Assembly: GCA_946407095.1 (NCBI GenBank)
Contig: CAMJMR010000004.1
Span: 1-64,000, forward strand
Length of the DNA stretch: 64,000 nt
Origin: an uncultured Selenomonadales bacterium
GTDB taxonomy: Bacteria > Bacillota > Negativicutes > Selenomonadales > Selenomonadaceae
Direction of reading: 5' to 3'
Shown: in pieces, positions 16,214 to 25,350 of the stretch
How positions within the stretch are numbered: position 1 is the first letter of the stretch
Layout: the number at the start of each line of letters is the position of its first letter
Made by a program: the position numbers and the translations under genes
Notes under the pieces: model-generated
Database searches by the model: none
The model's input: only the letters and a program-made list of their open reading frames with translations
What the model was told of the DNA's origin: nothing

Positions 16214-16862
16214 CTTCGACCAATACCCGCTCAAGGACGTTATCGAAATCCTTTTGCGTGATATGAATTCGGGCGGCAACATCCTCCTCGACGGCAAGCA
16301 GTTGCTCAAAAAAAATCTGCCCGCCATTAAGCCACGCGCACTCAAATCCGACGAAGAAAAATTTTTCCGCACGCGCACGCAAGCCGAAGTCTTCACGCCT
16401 TCGCGCGTCGTCAAGTTCATGGTCGACGCCATTGACGACGGCAAACTTGATTCGCGCTGGTTGGAAATCACTTGCGGCGAGGCTCCGTTCATTACCAACC
16501 GCTACGACGCCGAGTCGGGCGAACCCGTTCCGCCTCAAGACCGCGCAGGCATATTGGATAAAAAGCTCCGCCGCGCTCAAAACTTCGACGAGGCCAAGCG
16601 TGCCCTTCAAAGCGTCTACGGCTACGAGATTCAGGGCGACAGCTTGCTTATCGCGCGCGCCAACGTCCTGCTGTCCTTCGCCGAGGCTGTCGGCACCATC
16701 GACGACAAAAACCTTGCCGAGGCCGCCGAGATTGTAGCGTGGAATTTTTTTCAGTTCGACGCCCTCAATCCCCCGTCCGCGCAGGGCTCTTTGTTCGACG
16801 ACCCTCCGCCCACGCTTAGAGATTGGCTTAACGGCGGCTCATTCTTTTTCACGGAGGTTTAA
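16206..16862 (+). CDS. methyltransferase AdoMet-binding half (split Eco57I-type)
   Basis: The ATG at 16206 follows GGGAGG and gives 218 residues. The protein contains AEVFTPSRVVKFMVD, the segment that precedes motif I in N6-adenine methyltransferases. It then has a variant motif I (EITCGEAPFITNRYD) and GYEIQGDSLLIARANVL (motifs II-III), and it ends before motif IV. The missing NPPY and target-recognition part begins three bases after its stop, as a separate gene. Thus the catalytic domain is split between motifs III and IV. It presumably works with cassette B and possibly cassette A, and with the helicase/nuclease. Confidence 0.82.
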   Translation: MINFDQYPLKDVIEILLRDMNSGGNILLDGKQLLKKNLPAIKPRALKSDEEKFFRTRTQAEVFTPSRVVKFMVDAIDDGKLDSRWLEITCGEAPFITNRYDAESGEPVPPQDRAGILDKKLRRAQNFDEAKRALQSVYGYEIQGDSLLIARANVLLSFAEAVGTIDDKNLAEAAEIVAWNFFQFDALNPPSAQGSLFDDPPPTLRDWLNGGSFFFTEV

Positions 16863-16865
16863 AGC

Positions 16866-17900
16866 ATGAAGAAAAAATTCGGCATGATCATCGGCAACCC
16901 GCCATATCAAGACGACACAATCGGCGATAATAAAACTTTCGCGCCGCCCATTTACAACACGTTGATGGAAGCCGCGCACAAGGTAGCCGATAAGACCGTA
17001 CTCATTACGCCTGCGCGGTTTCTCTTCGACGCGGGCGCAACGCCCAAGGACTTCAACCGCCGTATGCTAAACGACCCGCACTTCAAGGTTTTGGACTACG
17101 CGCCCGACGCAAGAAAATATTTCAGCGGCGTCGAGATTAAGGGCGGCGTTGCCGTCACGCTCTACGACAACACACGCACTTTCGAGCCGATTGGCACGTT
17201 CATTCCCTTCGACGAACTGAAAACCATTCATCAAAAGGTTGTCGTCGACAATGAAAATTTTCAGCCGCTCAATAAAATTATGCGCGGGCAAATGACCTAC
17301 AGACTGTCGGCAAAAGCTTATGAAGACTTCCCCGACCTTGCAGCTCGGTTGCCAAATCGAACGGACACGGCCTTAAGGACGAACGCCTTTGAAATTATGC
17401 CCGATATTTTTTTAGTTGAAGTACCGGACGACGAATACGAGTATCTGGGCATTTTCGGCAAAATCGGAACGAAACGCGTTTATCGATACGTTCGCCGCGA
17501 ATACATGATGGAAGTCCCTGTGTTTGACAAATATAAAATTTTCATGCCCGCCGCTGACGGCGACGGCGACTTTGGCGAAACTTTAACCATGCCGCTTGTT
17601 GTCGGAAGAGGCGTCGGCGCAACGCAAACTTTTATCACGGTCGGAGCCTTCGACACCCGCGACGAGGCGGAGGCTTGCTTGGCTTATATCAAATCAAAAT
17701 TTGCACGCGCTCTGCGGAGCATCTTGAAAGTCACTCAACACAACCCGCCGCCGAAGTGGGCAAAGGTGCCGTTGGAAGATTTTTCGTCGGGCAGCGACAT
17801 CGATTGGCTTGGTAACGTTGACGAGCAGCTTTATCGCAAGTACGGGCTGGAGGCGGCGGAAATTGACTTCATCGAGCGACATGTTAAAGCAATGGATTGA
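16866..17900 (+). CDS. methyltransferase catalytic/target-recognition half, Eco57I-like (cassette B)
   Basis: The 344-residue product starts MKKKFGMIIGNPPYQDD, with motif IV at residues 10-14, and ends DFIERHVKAMD. It is nearly identical to cassette A (11194-12240) at both ends, but its middle (about 130-260) is different: MRGQMTYRLSAKAYEDF here against IIYSQTLYRLTKKFHED there, then no clear match. The ATG lies eight bases after GGAGG and directly behind the AdoMet half, so this is the cassette in the expressed context. A hairpin terminator follows 20 bases after the stop. Its target sequence cannot be predicted. Confidence 0.83.
   Translation: MKKKFGMIIGNPPYQDDTIGDNKTFAPPIYNTLMEAAHKVADKTVLITPARFLFDAGATPKDFNRRMLNDPHFKVLDYAPDARKYFSGVEIKGGVAVTLYDNTRTFEPIGTFIPFDELKTIHQKVVVDNENFQPLNKIMRGQMTYRLSAKAYEDFPDLAARLPNRTDTALRTNAFEIMPDIFLVEVPDDEYEYLGIFGKIGTKRVYRYVRREYMMEVPVFDKYKIFMPAADGDGDFGETLTMPLVVGRGVGATQTFITVGAFDTRDEAEACLAYIKSKFARALRSILKVTQHNPPPKWAKVPLEDFSSGSDIDWLGNVDEQLYRKYGLEAAEIDFIERHVKAMD
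17043..17114 (+). repeat. direct repeat shared by methyltransferase cassettes A and B
   Basis: This is the second copy of the block at 11371-11442, in the same orientation about 5.7 kb away. Recombination between the copies would delete the toxin-antitoxin, helicase and AdoMet-half genes; gene conversion would change the recognition domain without loss. Confidence 0.7.
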
Positions 17901-17920
17901 AGCGGCCGTCACTTTGCAAA

Positions 17921-17957
17921 AAAATTTTCCCCGTCAATGCGGCGGGGAATTTTTTTA
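17921..17957 (+). terminator. rho-independent terminator of the restriction-modification island
   Basis: The arms TTCCCCG and CGGGGAA flank a short loop and are followed by a run of seven T, 20 bases after the cassette B stop. The extended -10 promoter of the next gene starts at its end. Confidence 0.8.
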
Positions 17958-17966
17958 TGGTATAAT
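17958..17966 (+). promoter_or_regulatory. extended -10 promoter of the giant repeat protein gene
   Basis: TGGTATAAT matches the extended -10 consensus (TGnTATAAT), and no good -35 box lies upstream, where the terminator stem sits. The start codon is at 18005 behind AGGAAAGGA. Confidence 0.65.
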
Positions 17967-18004
17967 AACCGCGCTTATCTAAGCAGGAAAGGAAAGATTT
18001 TTTT

Positions 18005-21000
18005 ATGGACGAAAACCAAATCACGATACCGGTTAGCGACTTGGAACCGACGGGCGGCGACCCCTCGGAAATGAAAGCCGACGGCGAAGGCGGCACCCCT
18101 CCTGAAATGCCCGAAGGCGGCGAAGGCGGCACTCCTCCCGACGGCGCGGGCGGCGGCTCCTCCTCAAGCTCGGTGACGTGGACGGGCGCGACCGAAATCA
18201 CTTCGGGCGGCACCTACTCAAATCAAACGTACACGTCGACGACCGCCAACCAAAACGCCTTGCTGGTCAACACAAGCGCGAACGTCACGCTGAACAGCCC
18301 GACCATCACGAAAAGCGGCGACGGCGACGGCGGCGACAATTCCAGCTTCTACGGCACGAATGCGGGCGTCCGCGTCAAAGGCGGCTCGACCACGACGATT
18401 AACGGCGGCACCGTCACGACCTCGGCGAACGGCGCGAACGGCGTCTTCAGCTACGGCGGCAACGGCGGCCAAAACGGCGCGGCGGGCGACGGCACGACCG
18501 TTGTTATCAGCGACGTGACGATTAGGACGACGGGCGACGCTTCGGGCGGCATCATGACGACGGGCGGCGGCGTCACCAAGGCAAGCAACCTCACCGTCAC
18601 GACGACGGGTCAATCTTCCGCTCCGATACGCTCCGACCGTGGCGGCGGCACCGTAAGCGTAAGCGGCGGCTCCTACACCTCAAGCGGTCTCGGTTCGCCC
18701 GCAATCTACTCGACGGCCGATATCGTCGTAGAAAACGCAACGCTCACGTCGAATTTGTCCGAAGGCGTTTGCATTGAAGGGCAAAACTCCGTTGCCCTCA
18801 CGAACTGCACATTGACAGCCAACAACACGCGCACCAACGGCAACGCTCAATTCCTCGACGCGGTCATCCTCTATCAATCCATGTCGGGCGACTCGGCAAG
18901 CGGCACGGCTACTTTCAGCATGACGGGCGGCAAACTCGTCAACAAGTCGGGTCACGTCTTCCACGTCACGAACACCAATGCCGTCATCAACCTCAACGAC
19001 GTTGACATCGACGACAGCGGCTCGGGCGTCCTTTTAAGCGTGTGCGACGACGGTTGGAGCGGTGCAAGCAATGTTGCGACTCTCAACGCAAGCGGGCAGG
19101 AACTCGACGGCGATATCCTTGTTGCCGACGACTCAAGCCTTACGCTCAACTTGACGGGCGGCACGACCTTCAACGGGAACATCAGCGGCGCGATAACCAA
19201 CAACGCGGGCACGTCCGTTTCAAGCGAAGTCGGCACCGTCAACGTCAGCCTCGACTCGGCAAGCAAGTGGTATCTCGACGGCGACGCGTATATCAGCTCG
19301 TTCAGGGGCACGGCCGCCAATGTCATCACGGGCAACCATACGCTTTATGTCAACGGCTCGCCTCTAAGCGGCACCTCCGAAAGCGACGACAGCTCGACGC
19401 CTTCAACCGTTGTCACTGCGCTCAACATTGACAACACCGTCAACCACACGCTGATTCAAGGCACGACGTTAAACGACACGATAATCAACGGCGGCACGCG
19501 CGTCACGATAGCGGGGCTCGCGGGCAACGACGTCATAACCAACGCCGTCGACAGCTCGTTGACTGCGGCAAGCTTGGGCAATTCAATCGACGCGGGCGCG
19601 GGCAACGACGCGATTTACAATTACCACACCTACAACCCGACACTGCTCGGCGGCGCGGGCAATGATACCGTCGTCGTGAGCAACGGGCACTTGACTTACA
19701 TCGACGGAGGCGCGGGCAACGATTCGATTATCGGAATGAATTTGGGCATTGAGTCCGACGATTGGGCTATGGGCGGCCACGCGACGATTCTCGGCGGCGC
19801 GGGCGCGGATTATATCAATCCTATCTACGCCAACAACGCCTCAATCGACGGCGGTGCAGGCAACGATACGCTCATCGTCCTGGGCAAAGACGCGACGGTT
19901 AGCGGCGGCGCGGGCAATGACCGCATTACCTTGCCCGACTCCGCCACGCTCAAGGAAGGCGACGTGGAAGGTGCCGACGACGTTCTTATCGTTTACAATT
20001 CGGGCGACGGCAACGACGTTATCAGCGGCTTTACTGCTGATTCTACGCTGTCAATCGGCGGCGCATCTTACACTTCGGCTGTAAGCGGCGACAACGTCAT
20101 CTTGACTGTCGGCAATGGTAAAATTACTTTACAAGGAGGAGCAACTATGGATGATTTGAACATTGTAGGAACGACAAGCTCGGATACTGATACAGGCAGT
20201 GCCGCTCAAGGTGATTTGGGGGTAGCAACGTCCTTGGTCGGAGCAATGCTGTATCGCACGCCGGCAGGCTATCCCGTTATCGCGGGCATTGCATTAAACC
20301 CGACGGTATATCACGCCGACGAACCCGACAACTACACGGCGAAAGAAACGTGGACAATCGAATCGGCGGACGGCTTGGAACTCAGCGGCATACACTACAC
20401 GCCCGAAAACTCCAACGACAAATGGGTCGTCATCATTCACGGCTACGGCCACAATCACAAGCACATGTATCCTTTCTTGGGATTCTACCTTGCGAACAAC
20501 TACAACGTCTTGATGGTAGACCAACGCGCCGCCGGCGACTCGGAAGGCGACTGGCTGACCATGGGCACGGCTGAAAGTGCCGACATTGCGCTTTGGACGC
20601 AAGAAATAGCCCGCCGCAATTCCGACTCAAAAATTACACTCTTCGGCGTGTCTATGGGTGCGGCAACCGCCATGCTCGCCGCCGCCCGCAATGATACCGC
20701 AAACGTCACGTCACTGGTCGAAGACTGCGGCTATTCAAACGTCGTCGAAGTAATAGACAACCTCAACAACCTCATCTTTAAAATAGACCAAGCGACGATT
20801 GATTTGACGCCCGACATTGCCGAAAGCTTGACGGGCTACAACTTGAAGGACGCCGCGCCGATAAATTCCATTGGCTCTGTCACAGTTCCGTCATTGTTCA
20901 TCACGGGCACCAATGACAGCGTCGTTGCGCCTTCAATGCTCTCCGCCCTGTATGACGCTTCGGGCGCGGACGTGAAGGAAACATTTATTGTCGAAGGCGC

Positions 21001-23515
21001 GAATCACGGCTTAGCCGGTTTGTCTGACCCCGTTGGCTACTCCAATGCCGTGTTCCGTTTCATTGCCGAGGCGGACGAGGAAGGTTGGGAAACCGAAAAC
21101 ATAACCGACGGCATTTCCCTGCGCGGCACGTCCTACAACGACACGATAACCAACTACGGCTCGAACGTCACGATAGACGCGCTCGGCGGCGACGACTTCC
21201 TTGTCAACGACGTCGACAGCTCCGTCACGACGGCGGGCACAGGCAACTTAATCTACGTGGGCGACGGCAACGATACGATTTACAATCACCACAGCTACCG
21301 CCCGACACTCATTGGCGGCAACGGCAACGATTCAATCGTCGTGAGCCGCGGGCACCTGACTTACGTCGAAGGCAACGCGGGCAACGATACGATTATCGGG
21401 CGCAAGGTGGACACCATTACCGGCAGCGATTGGGAAATCGGCGGCTACGCGACAGTCCTGGGCGGCGAAGGCAACGACTATATTGACACGGGCTATTCCA
21501 ACAGCGCGTCAATCGACGGCGGCGAAGGCAACGATACCATCTACGCAAGCGGCAACCGCATAACGATTAACGGCGGCGAAGGCAGGAACTTAATCGGCGT
21601 TTTGCCGTCAAGCCTAGACGCCGACAACGCCTGCGCTTACATCGTCTTCAACGGCAACACGACCGTCGAAGGCTTCAAGACGGGCTGGGGCAACGGCACC
21701 GATACCGTTTACATCCCCGGCGACCCTGCCGGCGTTGATTTCCTATCGGGCGGCTTGACTTTCTACAACGGCAACGACACCGTGGCTCTGCAAGGCGTGA
21801 CGTCGACCGCGAAAGTCAACCTCTACCACGAGAACAGACAAATGCTCAATAAGGGCGTCTTCATTGCCGCCAACGATTGGTACAGCGTCGAAAGCGGCGA
21901 CTTGACCGTCAAGAGCGGCGAAGAAGTTTACTTCGTGGGCTCGACGGCGAGGAATAATCACGGCGTCGACTTCAGCGGCATTTCAAGCAATCTCAACGTC
22001 ACGCTGGACACCGCCTACATTGACAGCGAAGACTATGTGCCCGGCACGAAAATCTGGATTAACAGCGTCTATTCGATACGCGGCGGCGCGGGCAACACGA
22101 CAATCACGGGCTCGGCGAAGAGCGACACGATTATCGCGGGCACGGGCAGGACGACAATCGACGGCGCGGGCGGCAACGACAGAATCAGTCTCGGCTCTGC
22201 GGCGGCTTTGGTTAAGTACAGCAGCGGCGGCGGCAACGATTCGATTTACGGCTTCAATGCCAATTCGACGATTTCAATCGGCGGCGGCAGATACTCAAGC
22301 GCAACAAGCGGCGACGATTTGATTTTGACTGTCGGCAACGATAAGGTGACACTGTTCGGCGCGGCAGACGTAACGAATCCTCACATCATCGGCACTTTGG
22401 CAGGCAGCGGCACTTCGACGACGGGCGGCGGCTCAAGCTCAACGACGAGCGGCGGCGGTTCAAGCTCAACAACAAGCGGCGGCGGCTCTTCGACGAGTGA
22501 AGACGATAAAAAAGCCCTCTTCGGCGCGGATGACAGCCGGTCGTTCGGAACGAGCACCACTTCAAGCGTAACGACGAGCGGCGGCGGTGCCTACGTCAGA
22601 CCGACGATAAGCGGCGGCAGCTCCACTTCGACGACGGAAAGCGGCTCCTCCACTTCCACGACGGAAAGCGGCAGCAGTTCTTCCACTTCGAGAGTCAGCG
22701 GCGTTTCGACGACGACTGCGACGACTTCGACGGCAACGACGAGCGGCTCAAGCATAAGTCAGATGTGGCGCGAGTTGGCGGGGCTTGGTGCCGCTACTTC
22801 AACCATAACGACGACGAGCGGCGGCTCCTCCACTTCCACGACGACAAGCGGCGGTTCCTCCACTTCAACGACGACGAGCGCGAGTGATTATTCGTACACG
22901 GGCGGCGACGCGGTTATCAGCAACTACACGGCAGGCAAGAAGATAACCTTGGGCACGGCACCGACGGGCGGCACGTTCGTCAACGGCAATTTCGTCTTGA
23001 GTTCGGCGAGCGGCGATTTGGTCGTCGAGAATGCGACGGGCAAGGTTATAGAGTTCACGGACAGCGCGGGCAACCCCTATGCCAAGGCTTACGAGGCAAG
23101 TGCACCAGGCATTATCGACGGACGCGGGCTCGCGGGCTACGAGATAATCAACGGCTCTTCGTTGGGCAGCGATGCGATATACGCGGGCGACGGCGGCAGC
23201 CAACTGTGGGGCGGCAGCGGCACGGCGTCCGACTTGCTGGTCGGCGGAAACGGCTCCGATATATTCACGGGCGGCAGAACGCAAGGCGCGGACGTCTTCA
23301 GGAATGCCTCCTCGGCCGACGTCGTGAGACTGAATGACGCGACGTTGAGCGACATAATCGCGACGGCTGAAAACAACGGCTTGGTAGCGATAACGTTCAA
23401 CAACGGCAACTCGGTTGCGATGCAGAGCACAGAGCTTTTGAGCGCGGCAGTCGTCTTGGCCGACAACTCGGCTTATCGCTACAATCACTCGGCAAAATCT
23501 TGGCAGAACGCTTAA
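18005..23515 (+). CDS. giant GGxGND-repeat (RTX-like) protein with embedded alpha/beta hydrolase
   Basis: The 1,836-residue protein has no N-terminal signal peptide. An acidic, Gly/Pro-rich start is followed by a beta-helix-like region (about 60-480) and GGAGND-type calcium-binding repeats (about 485-710). An alpha/beta hydrolase comes next (about 770-1030; nucleophile GVSMG Ser883, Asp971 in TGTNDS, His1001 in GANHG). A second repeat block (about 1040-1190) resembles the first module by module. The C-terminal third has more repeats, a Ser/Thr/Gly low-complexity stretch (about 1465-1625) and a final repeat domain. RTX repeats without a signal peptide suggest type I secretion, but no transporter is in the window. 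An enzyme displayed on or released from the surface, perhaps an esterase or peptidase, is inferred. Confidence 0.8.
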   Translation: MDENQITIPVSDLEPTGGDPSEMKADGEGGTPPEMPEGGEGGTPPDGAGGGSSSSSVTWTGATEITSGGTYSNQTYTSTTANQNALLVNTSANVTLNSPTITKSGDGDGGDNSSFYGTNAGVRVKGGSTTTINGGTVTTSANGANGVFSYGGNGGQNGAAGDGTTVVISDVTIRTTGDASGGIMTTGGGVTKASNLTVTTTGQSSAPIRSDRGGGTVSVSGGSYTSSGLGSPAIYSTADIVVENATLTSNLSEGVCIEGQNSVALTNCTLTANNTRTNGNAQFLDAVILYQSMSGDSASGTATFSMTGGKLVNKSGHVFHVTNTNAVINLNDVDIDDSGSGVLLSVCDDGWSGASNVATLNASGQELDGDILVADDSSLTLNLTGGTTFNGNISGAITNNAGTSVSSEVGTVNVSLDSASKWYLDGDAYISSFRGTAANVITGNHTLYVNGSPLSGTSESDDSSTPSTVVTALNIDNTVNHTLIQGTTLNDTIINGGTRVTIAGLAGNDVITNAVDSSLTAASLGNSIDAGAGNDAIYNYHTYNPTLLGGAGNDTVVVSNGHLTYIDGGAGNDSIIGMNLGIESDDWAMGGHATILGGAGADYINPIYANNASIDGGAGNDTLIVLGKDATVSGGAGNDRITLPDSATLKEGDVEGADDVLIVYNSGDGNDVISGFTADSTLSIGGASYTSAVSGDNVILTVGNGKITLQGGATMDDLNIVGTTSSDTDTGSAAQGDLGVATSLVGAMLYRTPAGYPVIAGIALNPTVYHADEPDNYTAKETWTIESADGLELSGIHYTPENSNDKWVVIIHGYGHNHKHMYPFLGFYLANNYNVLMVDQRAAGDSEGDWLTMGTAESADIALWTQEIARRNSDSKITLFGVSMGAATAMLAAARNDTANVTSLVEDCGYSNVVEVIDNLNNLIFKIDQATIDLTPDIAESLTGYNLKDAAPINSIGSVTVPSLFITGTNDSVVAPSMLSALYDASGADVKETFIVEGANHGLAGLSDPVGYSNAVFRFIAEADEEGWETENITDGISLRGTSYNDTITNYGSNVTIDALGGDDFLVNDVDSSVTTAGTGNLIYVGDGNDTIYNHHSYRPTLIGGNGNDSIVVSRGHLTYVEGNAGNDTIIGRKVDTITGSDWEIGGYATVLGGEGNDYIDTGYSNSASIDGGEGNDTIYASGNRITINGGEGRNLIGVLPSSLDADNACAYIVFNGNTTVEGFKTGWGNGTDTVYIPGDPAGVDFLSGGLTFYNGNDTVALQGVTSTAKVNLYHENRQMLNKGVFIAANDWYSVESGDLTVKSGEEVYFVGSTARNNHGVDFSGISSNLNVTLDTAYIDSEDYVPGTKIWINSVYSIRGGAGNTTITGSAKSDTIIAGTGRTTIDGAGGNDRISLGSAAALVKYSSGGGNDSIYGFNANSTISIGGGRYSSATSGDDLILTVGNDKVTLFGAADVTNPHIIGTLAGSGTSTTGGGSSSTTSGGGSSSTTSGGGSSTSEDDKKALFGADDSRSFGTSTTSSVTTSGGGAYVRPTISGGSSTSTTESGSSTSTTESGSSSSTSRVSGVSTTTATTSTATTSGSSISQMWRELAGLGAATSTITTTSGGSSTSTTTSGGSSTSTTTSASDYSYTGGDAVISNYTAGKKITLGTAPTGGTFVNGNFVLSSASGDLVVENATGKVIEFTDSAGNPYAKAYEASAPGIIDGRGLAGYEIINGSSLGSDAIYAGDGGSQLWGGSGTASDLLVGGNGSDIFTGGRTQGADVFRNASSADVVRLNDATLSDIIATAENNGLVAITFNNGNSVAMQSTELLSAAVVLADNSAYRYNHSAKSWQNA
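22400..22880 (+). repeat. Ser/Thr/Gly low-complexity repeats within the giant protein gene
   Basis: Units such as TCAACGACGAGCGGCGGC recur imperfectly and encode SSTTSGGG-like and TSTTESGSS-like strings, interrupted by a short unrelated segment near 22755-22800. Such DNA can change in length by slippage; the protein segment is probably a flexible linker. Confidence 0.7.
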
Positions 23516-23652
23516 TGACACGAGGCTAGCGCGCCCTGTGGGCAAGCGTATAAGCGCGGCGACTAACTGTAAATTTGTGAACGACACGGCGCGACCGCTG
23601 TTCCGCCGCTTCTAAAGCGGCTGGCAGACAGCGTAAAAATCTGCGCTACGGA

Positions 23653-23693
23653 CAAAAAAATTTACCCTCCGAAATTTCTCGGAGGGTTTTTTT
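23653..23693. terminator. bidirectional hairpin terminator between convergent genes
   Basis: CCCTCCGA (23665-23672) pairs with TCGGAGGG (23679-23686), with an A-run before and a T-run after. It ends both the giant repeat protein gene (plus) and the radical-SAM maturase gene (minus). The remaining 130 bases of this gap hold nothing I recognise. Confidence 0.85.
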
Positions 23694-25035
23694 ATTGTGC
23701 AAGCACTGCTTGAATGTAAATGGCGCATTCCAATCGCTTGCGCTGAATTTCGCAACCGACTTCGTAAGGCTCTCGGATATCGCCGTTAAACAAATCGGCA
23801 TTGGCGTGACAGCCGCCGCTACAGAAAAATTTCGCCCAACACTCACGGCATTTCGGCTTGTTGAAGATGTGCGACTCGCGAAAATATTTCAGCCAATGCC
23901 GCGCAGATTCGTCGACGCCGTCAAAGATATTGCCCAAGCGATACCGTTCACGCCCGACGAACTGATGGCAAGGATACAAATCGCCGTTCTCGGCAACCGC
24001 AAAGTATTCGTGCCCCGCGCCGCAGCCCGACAGCCTTTTCGCGACGCAAGAGCCGTTGTTCAAGTCAATGTTGAAGTGGAAGAAGAAAAAGCCGTTCCCT
24101 GCGCGGCGACGTTCAAGGTAAGCCTCGGTCAATCGGTCGTACTCTTCGCGAATGCGCGGCAAATGCTTTTCGGTCAGGGCAAGCGGCGAATCCTTGAGAA
24201 CGACGGGCTCCACCGAAAGAATGTCGAAGCCCGCGTCGTGCGCGCTAAGGACGTCCTCCGTGAAGTCAAGGTTTCGATTCGTGTAGGTGCCGCGCAGATA
24301 GTAGTTGTCTCCGCCGCGACTTTCGACGAGCCGCTTGAAATTTTTCAGTACGCGGTCGTAACTGCCCTTGCCGCCGATGTCAGGCCTCATTGCGTCGTGA
24401 ATCTCCTTGCGCCCGTCCAAGCTAAGCACCAAGGAAATATTGTTGTCGTTCAGCCAAGCGATTGCCTTGTCGTCGAGCAGAACGCCGTTTGTCGTCAGCG
24501 TCAGCTTGAAAATTTTGCCGGTGTCGACTTCGCGGCGGCGGACGTATTCCGTGACGGCTTTGACGGTGCGGAAATTAATCAGGGGTTCGCCGCCGAAAAA
24601 GTCGATTTCGCAGTGCTTGCGTATGCCCGAATTCTTGATGATGAAGTCAACCGCCGCGCGCCCCACCTCCTCCGACATAACGGCGCGGTGCCCGTAAGTG
24701 CCCTCGTTGCCGAAACAATATTTGCATCGGAGGTTGCAGTCTTGCGCGACCATGAGGCAAAGGCTTTTGACGACGCCGCGAGCGGCGAAAGTCGGCGGCA
24801 CGTCGATTTCGGGCGCGAAAAGCTCTTCGGCGTCAATCAGCTGATGAAGTTCGCTTAGGACTTCGGAAACTTCGGCGGCGGGATATTTGCCGGAAAACTT
24901 GCGCAAAATATCGGCGTCGTTCGAGCCGTCGAAGTCGTCAAGGATTTCGTAAGTCAGCGCGTCGATTAGGTGAACTGCGCCGCTGTTCACGTCGAGCAAA
25001 ATAAAATCGTTGCCTTGCTTGAATTTATGAATCAT
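23692..25035 (-). CDS. radical SAM/SPASM peptide maturase, SCIFF-maturase-like
   Basis: From ATG 25035 (behind AAGGAGA) the protein has 447 residues and matches the layout of the SCIFF (six-cysteine peptide) thioether maturases. It has an N-terminal peptide-binding region (FILLDVNSGAVHLIDAL), the radical-SAM motif CNLRCKYC, then EIDFFGGEPL and LTTNGVLL. The SPASM cysteines include LSGCGAGHEYFAV, GDLYPCHQFVG and CRECWAKFFCSGGCHANA. These enzymes link cysteine sulfur to a neighbouring residue in a small precursor. The precursor, normally a 45-50-residue six-cysteine peptide just upstream, is absent: the next 300 bases are a dispersed repeat without cysteine-rich frames. The substrate may be elsewhere or different. 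Confidence 0.85.
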   Translation of the reverse strand: MIHKFKQGNDFILLDVNSGAVHLIDALTYEILDDFDGSNDADILRKFSGKYPAAEVSEVLSELHQLIDAEELFAPEIDVPPTFAARGVVKSLCLMVAQDCNLRCKYCFGNEGTYGHRAVMSEEVGRAAVDFIIKNSGIRKHCEIDFFGGEPLINFRTVKAVTEYVRRREVDTGKIFKLTLTTNGVLLDDKAIAWLNDNNISLVLSLDGRKEIHDAMRPDIGGKGSYDRVLKNFKRLVESRGGDNYYLRGTYTNRNLDFTEDVLSAHDAGFDILSVEPVVLKDSPLALTEKHLPRIREEYDRLTEAYLERRRAGNGFFFFHFNIDLNNGSCVAKRLSGCGAGHEYFAVAENGDLYPCHQFVGRERYRLGNIFDGVDESARHWLKYFRESHIFNKPKCRECWAKFFCSGGCHANADLFNGDIREPYEVGCEIQRKRLECAIYIQAVLAQ

Positions 25036-25077
25036 CTGGTTAAAAGTCTCCTTGAGATTAGGATTAGTTGCAAAGAA

Positions 25078-25345
25078 CGAGGCCGCCCAAGGACGGGCGG
25101 CCGTCGCCGACGCTTTTGCGTGACGCAAAAACCGTCGGCGCAACCACGCTGAAAATATCGGACGGCGCGGGTTACGTCCCTTCGCCCCACGCGTAGTGGC
25201 GGTTTTCTTTGCTACTTTCTTTGTCCGCACAAAGAAAGTAGATCCTAAACATAAAAATCAAGATTAATCGAATCGAAGGGACGCGCCCGCCGCCACGATA
25301 AGCCCAAGCTGTCTTTGAGCCCTTTTGCTTAGCCAACGAAAGGGC
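25078..25345 (-). repeat. dispersed structured repeat, copy R1 (diverged)
   Basis: This fills the 315-base gap before the maturase gene. In order on the plus strand it has a GC-rich hairpin (GGCCGCCC/GGGCGGCC), a second hairpin (CGCCGACG/CGTCGGCG enclosing TTTTGCG/CGCAAAA), then CTACTTTCTTTG/CAAAGAAAGTAG near 25213-25242. It ends with a CCCTTTTGCTTAG...CGAAAGGG tail near 25320-25345. The second hairpin shares fold but little sequence with other copies. Confidence 0.75.
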
Positions 25346-25350
25346 GGCTA

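Noticed and set aside
19460..22370. Regular GGxGND coding repeats and tandem units considered as a CRISPR array or VNTR
   Set aside because: They are in-frame coding repeats with no constant repeat/spacer structure and no cas genes.
25036..25350. Possible SCIFF precursor gene directly upstream of the maturase
   Set aside because: All frames on the minus strand lack the cysteine cluster; the interval is a copy of the dispersed repeat.
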